Shown piece by piece: positions 61,106 to 64,000 of a stretch of 64,000 nucleotides of DNA. The notes under the pieces are model-generated. The model made no database searches and was not told the DNA's origin. It saw nothing but the letters and a program-made list of their open reading frames with translations. The stretch's first letter is position 1. The number at the start of each line of letters is the position of its first letter. The DNA comes from Actinoplanes sichuanensis (GTDB lineage: Bacteria > Actinomycetota > Actinomycetes > Mycobacteriales > Micromonosporaceae), in contig NZ_AP028461.1 of NCBI RefSeq assembly GCF_033097365.1, positions 1,984,001 through 2,048,000 on the forward strand, read 5' to 3'. The position numbers and the translations under genes are program-made.

Positions 61106-61978
61106 ATGCTGACACACATCACTTTCGACGCCGACGGCCTCACGCTCGCCGGTGATCTGCGAGTGGCCGGCGACGGTGCGCCCGCGGTCGTGCTCACCGG
61201 GCCGTTCACCGGGGTGAAAGAGCAGGTCACCGGGCTGTACGCGGCCCGCCTGCACGAGCGTGGCATCACCACTCTGGCGTTCGACCATCGGGGCTTCGGG
61301 CAGAGCGCGGGACGCCGGGCACACGAGGACACCCAGGGCAAGCTCGCCGATCTGCGGGCCGCGGTGACCGTGCTGGCCGAGCATCAGGCGGTCGACCCGA
61401 ACCGGATCGGGGTCGTCGGCATCTGTCTCGGCGGCGGCTACGCGGTCCGGGCCGCGGCCGCCGACCCCCGGCTGCGGGCGGTGGCCGGGATCGCCGGCGC
61501 CTACAACAGCCCGGCGCGGTTCGCGGCCGGCGACCCGGACGGCTACCGGCAGGCGCTCGCCTCGTTCATCGAGCGCTGGGACGAGGAGTTGCCGGCGGTG
61601 GCGTCGGGCGGGGCGCCCGCGGCGATGGGCGGCGACGAGCCGTACGCCTACTACGGCACCGAACGGTCGGCCGCCGAGCACTGGGAGAACCGGGTCACCC
61701 ACGGTTCGCTGCACTCGCTGATGACCTTCGACGCTCTCGGCGCGGCGCCGCTGCTGGCCCGTACGCCGCTGCTCGTGGTGCACGGCCGCAAGGACGACTA
61801 CTGCTCTCCGGAACTGGCCGAGGCGCTGTACGAGCAGGCCACCGGCCCGAAACGGATGCACTGGCTCGACGCCGGCCGGCACATCGACCTGTACGACGTC
61901 GAGCCCTACGTGACGCAGGCCGTCGACGAGACGGCCGAGTTCCTGCGGTCGGCCCTGGAGAAGCCGGTCAGTTCCTGA
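61106..61978 (+). CDS. dienelactone-hydrolase-like alpha/beta hydrolase with Cys nucleophile
   Basis: ATG at 61106; 290 aa. Alpha/beta hydrolase with oxyanion-region TGPFTGVKEQV, LAFDHRGFGQS and a nucleophile elbow GICLGGGYA where Cys107 takes the usual Ser position, as in dienelactone hydrolases. The remaining triad is suggested by Asp in VVHGRKDDYCSP and His in DAGRHIDLYD. Substrate unknown. The 3' end overlaps the convergent secreted-protein gene by 11 bp. Confidence 0.88.
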   Translation: MLTHITFDADGLTLAGDLRVAGDGAPAVVLTGPFTGVKEQVTGLYAARLHERGITTLAFDHRGFGQSAGRRAHEDTQGKLADLRAAVTVLAEHQAVDPNRIGVVGICLGGGYAVRAAAADPRLRAVAGIAGAYNSPARFAAGDPDGYRQALASFIERWDEELPAVASGGAPAAMGGDEPYAYYGTERSAAEHWENRVTHGSLHSLMTFDALGAAPLLARTPLLVVHGRKDDYCSPELAEALYEQATGPKRMHWLDAGRHIDLYDVEPYVTQAVDETAEFLRSALEKPVSS

Positions 61979-62456
61979 CGGTGGGTGAGCCGGGCAGGTC
62001 GACCCGCATGTCGCCGGCCCCGTCCCGGTCCACGTTGTAGAGCAGATACCCGGTGGCGCTCCAGCCGCCCTGGACCGGTGACTCCCGGTACACGGCCTCG
62101 CAGGTGAACAGGGCGCTCTCGTCACTGTTCACCCGCCGGGTCAGGTCACACGACCCGTGTCCCAGCGACTCGGTGCCCTGCCGCAGATCGAAATGGACAT
62201 CCAGCAGGTCGAACTTGCGGCGCCCGTCGGTGGTGTCGTCACCGCCGTTCTGCCACGAGACGCCCGCGTACGCCCCGCGCGTCGACGACCCGTGGTAGAT
62301 GCAGATCCGGACCCGGAAATCGGTGTCGAACCCGGGCGTGTCGAACTCGATCGCGTGCTGCGTGCCGCAGGTGGTCTCGGCCCGCGCCGCTGTCCCGGTC
62401 AGTGCGAGACCGGCCGTGGACAGCGCCGCCACCAGCGCGTATGTCGTGATTTTCAT
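61968..62456 (-). CDS. secreted protein of unknown function
   Basis: ATG at 62456 with GGGGGTGA upstream; 162 aa. The signal peptide (ITTYALVAALSTAGLALTGTAARA) is followed by a ~135-residue domain with cysteines at CGTQHA, RICIYHG, GHGSCDL and FTCEAVY and a beta-rich pattern (RGAYAGVSWQNGG, WSATGYLLYNVDRDGAGDM). It resembles small secreted actinobacterial proteins, with no assigned function. Upstream, 49 bp away, lies the deaminase gene on the same strand. Confidence 0.75.
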   Translation of the reverse strand: MKITTYALVAALSTAGLALTGTAARAETTCGTQHAIEFDTPGFDTDFRVRICIYHGSSTRGAYAGVSWQNGGDDTTDGRRKFDLLDVHFDLRQGTESLGHGSCDLTRRVNSDESALFTCEAVYRESPVQGGWSATGYLLYNVDRDGAGDMRVDLPGSPTVRN

Positions 62457-62505
62457 GATTTCACCCCCAGCCATCATGGCTGGCGGCCGGGTCTCGCGTG
62501 GGCGG

Positions 62506-62982
62506 CTATTGGAAACGGCCTCGATGGAGGTCACGCAGCTCGGCCTCGAAGATCGGCGCCGGCCCGTCGACCCGGGCGCCGGGCACCACCGCGGCGATCG
62601 GCAGCGGCGCCACCGGGCCGGGCGGCACGTCCCACTCGGTGAGCCAGCCGACCAGCTGGCCGCTCGACGCCGCGTAGACGATCCGCCCCAGACCGACCCA
62701 GCCGTGACTTGCCGCACACATCGGGCAGTGCTCACCCGACGTGTAGACGGTCGCCGCGGCCCGCTCCTCGGGAGTCAGGTGGGCCGCCGCCCACCGGGAG
62801 ATCGCAAACTCCGGATGCTGGGTGGCGTCGCCGTTACGGACCCGGTTACGGTCCTCGAAAAGGACCTCGCCGTCGGCCGCGACCAGCACCGATCCGAACG
62901 GCTCGTCACCGTCGGCGACCGCTTCGCGGGCCAGGTCGACGCAGCGGCGGAGGTGAGTCAGATCGTCGTCGGTGATTCCCAT
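62506..62982 (-). CDS. nucleoside/base deaminase (cytidine deaminase-like, CMP/dCMP type)
   Basis: ATG at 62982; 158 aa. The zinc-binding motifs HPEFA (His56, Glu58) and CPMCAA (Cys86, Cys89) identify the tadA/guanine-deaminase-like cytidine deaminase superfamily. GDEPFGSVLVAADGEVLFEDRNRV matches guanine/adenosine deaminase patterns. It is shorter than TadA proteins that modify tRNA, and the C-terminal region ends HRGRFQ. Probably deaminates a free base or nucleoside. Confidence 0.87.
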   Translation of the reverse strand: MGITDDDLTHLRRCVDLAREAVADGDEPFGSVLVAADGEVLFEDRNRVRNGDATQHPEFAISRWAAAHLTPEERAAATVYTSGEHCPMCAASHGWVGLGRIVYAASSGQLVGWLTEWDVPPGPVAPLPIAAVVPGARVDGPAPIFEAELRDLHRGRFQ

Positions 62983-63100
62983 GAGGCTCAACCCTATCGG
63001 TGGTGAACGACCGTCGCTCACGTCACGTACCACTCTGCGTGATGCAACCTTCCGGCGTCCCGGCTCGTCTTGCCGGGCAGACGTTCTAGGAGGTTCATGC

Positions 63101-64000
63101 ATGCGGGGGCTTGCGCGGCTCGTTTACGCTCCACAGCCGTTGAAAACGACAGGGAGATTTCTCGCCGGAGTGGCCGCCGTGATGATCGGAGCGGCCGCTC
63201 TACCGGCGCCCGCCTACGCCATCGCCAACGGTGAGGCGGTGCCCGACGGGCGCTATCCGTTCGCGGTCAAGATCTCCACGATCGGCATCCCCACGGCGGA
63301 CGGCGGCAAGCGTGACAGCTCCTGCTCCGGCGGGCTGATCTCACCCCACTGGGTGATCACCGCGGCGCACTGCTTCCGCGACCTCGACGGCAACCGGGTG
63401 TCGCACACGGTCGCCGAGAAGACCTTCGTCGCCGTCGGCCGGGCCGATCTGACCAGCAAGGACGGGTTCACCGCGGACGTCGTCGAGGTGGTCCAGCACG
63501 GCCAGGCCGACGTCGCCCTGATCCGGATCGACAAGGCGATCACCAAGATCGACCCGCTCACGCTGGGGAGCAGAAAACCGGCCGAAGGGCAGAAGGCCAG
63601 GCTGGTGGGGTACGGCTTCACGAACCCACAGGCCACGCAGACCCCCGACCGGCTGCGCACCGGGCGATTCGAGGTCACGTCGGTGGACGACACCGAGATG
63701 GGCCTGTCCGGGGTCGCGCCCCGAGCCACCACCAGCCCGTGCGAGCGGGACTCCGGTGGGCCGTATTTCACCGAGGGCGATGACGGGGTCGTGCTCATCG
63801 GCGTGGTCAGCCGAGGCCCGGACTGCCCGCACGCCGGGCCGGACATCGCCACCCGGGTGGACGCCATCGCCCCGTGGGTCAAGTCGGTGATCAAGGACGA
63901 TCTGGCGGCCACGACCGCGCCGTCGAAGACCCGCAAGCCGTCCGGCCGTACCGATGGATCGTCGGTCCAGGCTGCACCCCCGACGCCTGCCGCGACCCTC
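63101..64000 (+). CDS. secreted trypsin-like serine protease (truncated by window end)
   Basis: ATG at 63101 with AGGAGG 7 bp upstream; 300 codons are open up to the window edge. The signal peptide is TTGRFLAGVAAVMIGAAALPAPAYA (about 16-40). An S1 domain follows with catalytic His90 (TAAHC), Asp137 (ADVALIRI) and Ser218 (CERDSGGP; the common form is GDSGGP). A Ser/Thr/Pro/Lys-rich linker begins near residue 270 and runs out of the window, so another C-terminal domain is probable. Confidence 0.92.
   Translation, partial: MRGLARLVYAPQPLKTTGRFLAGVAAVMIGAAALPAPAYAIANGEAVPDGRYPFAVKISTIGIPTADGGKRDSSCSGGLISPHWVITAAHCFRDLDGNRVSHTVAEKTFVAVGRADLTSKDGFTADVVEVVQHGQADVALIRIDKAITKIDPLTLGSRKPAEGQKARLVGYGFTNPQATQTPDRLRTGRFEVTSVDDTEMGLSGVAPRATTSPCERDSGGPYFTEGDDGVVLIGVVSRGPDCPHAGPDIATRVDAIAPWVKSVIKDDLAATTAPSKTRKPSGRTDGSSVQAAPPTPAATL

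Overview
The window is very GC-rich DNA from a filamentous actinomycete, most likely Micromonosporaceae (Actinoplanes or a close relative). The pointers are the codon usage, many secreted multidomain enzymes with GTG/TTG starts, ATGA-coupled genes, a lone CheW in a lineage that makes motile spores, an MmpS-like membrane protein, and actinobacterial XRE and IS1341-type elements. No rRNA, tRNA, CRISPR array or prophage was seen.

Left part (1-30.2 kb), housekeeping and accessory genes. An operon on the minus strand (1-6212) encodes a TAT-exported two-domain laccase, a giant secreted ThuA/discoidin/sugar-dehydrogenase/PKD/DUF1080 protein, and a secreted cupredoxin with Ig-like repeats that runs off the window. 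Next come an XRE-type regulator coupled to a family-2 glycosyltransferase, an MFS exporter, gpsA, nadE, a secreted subtilase fused to a CAP domain, small conserved proteins, cheW, an SDR with a divergent XRE regulator, and a pectate lyase with a LacI-type palindrome in its promoter. A tandem pair of paralogous membrane proteins, pntAB and a membrane-anchored NACHT-WD40 NTPase follow.

Central part (about 30.37-57.0 kb): a nearly complete oxalate-utilisation island. Oxalate would enter through an OxlT-like MFS carrier and/or an Nramp-like protein and be activated by a formyl-CoA:oxalate CoA-transferase (frc), helped by an NDP-forming acyl-CoA synthetase and sucCD. Oxalyl-CoA has two fates. Oxc would decarboxylate it to formyl-CoA, and the formate would be oxidised by the NAD-dependent molybdenum formate dehydrogenase FdsGBAD, matured with the help of MoeA and FdhD. 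A PanE-family protein, the likely oxalyl-CoA reductase, would reduce it to glyoxylate for carbon assimilation through glyoxylate carboligase (gcl), hydroxypyruvate isomerase (hyi) and tartronate-semialdehyde reductase (glxR). A GntR/FCD regulator is encoded inside the island. A shared palindrome, ATTGCATAC-N-GTATGCAAT or a variant of it, lies in every promoter region of the island, so the transcription units look like one regulon. The island carries a frameshift in fdsB and an IS1341-type tnpB insertion that is itself frameshifted.

Right part (57-64 kb): a second CAP-domain secreted protein, a membrane protein behind a perfect LacI-like palindrome, several small conserved proteins (SRPBCC, YCII, PRC-barrel), a dienelactone-hydrolase-like enzyme with a Cys nucleophile, a secreted protein, a nucleoside/base deaminase and a trypsin-like protease cut by the window end.

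All functions are assigned by reading motifs and context. No database search was run.
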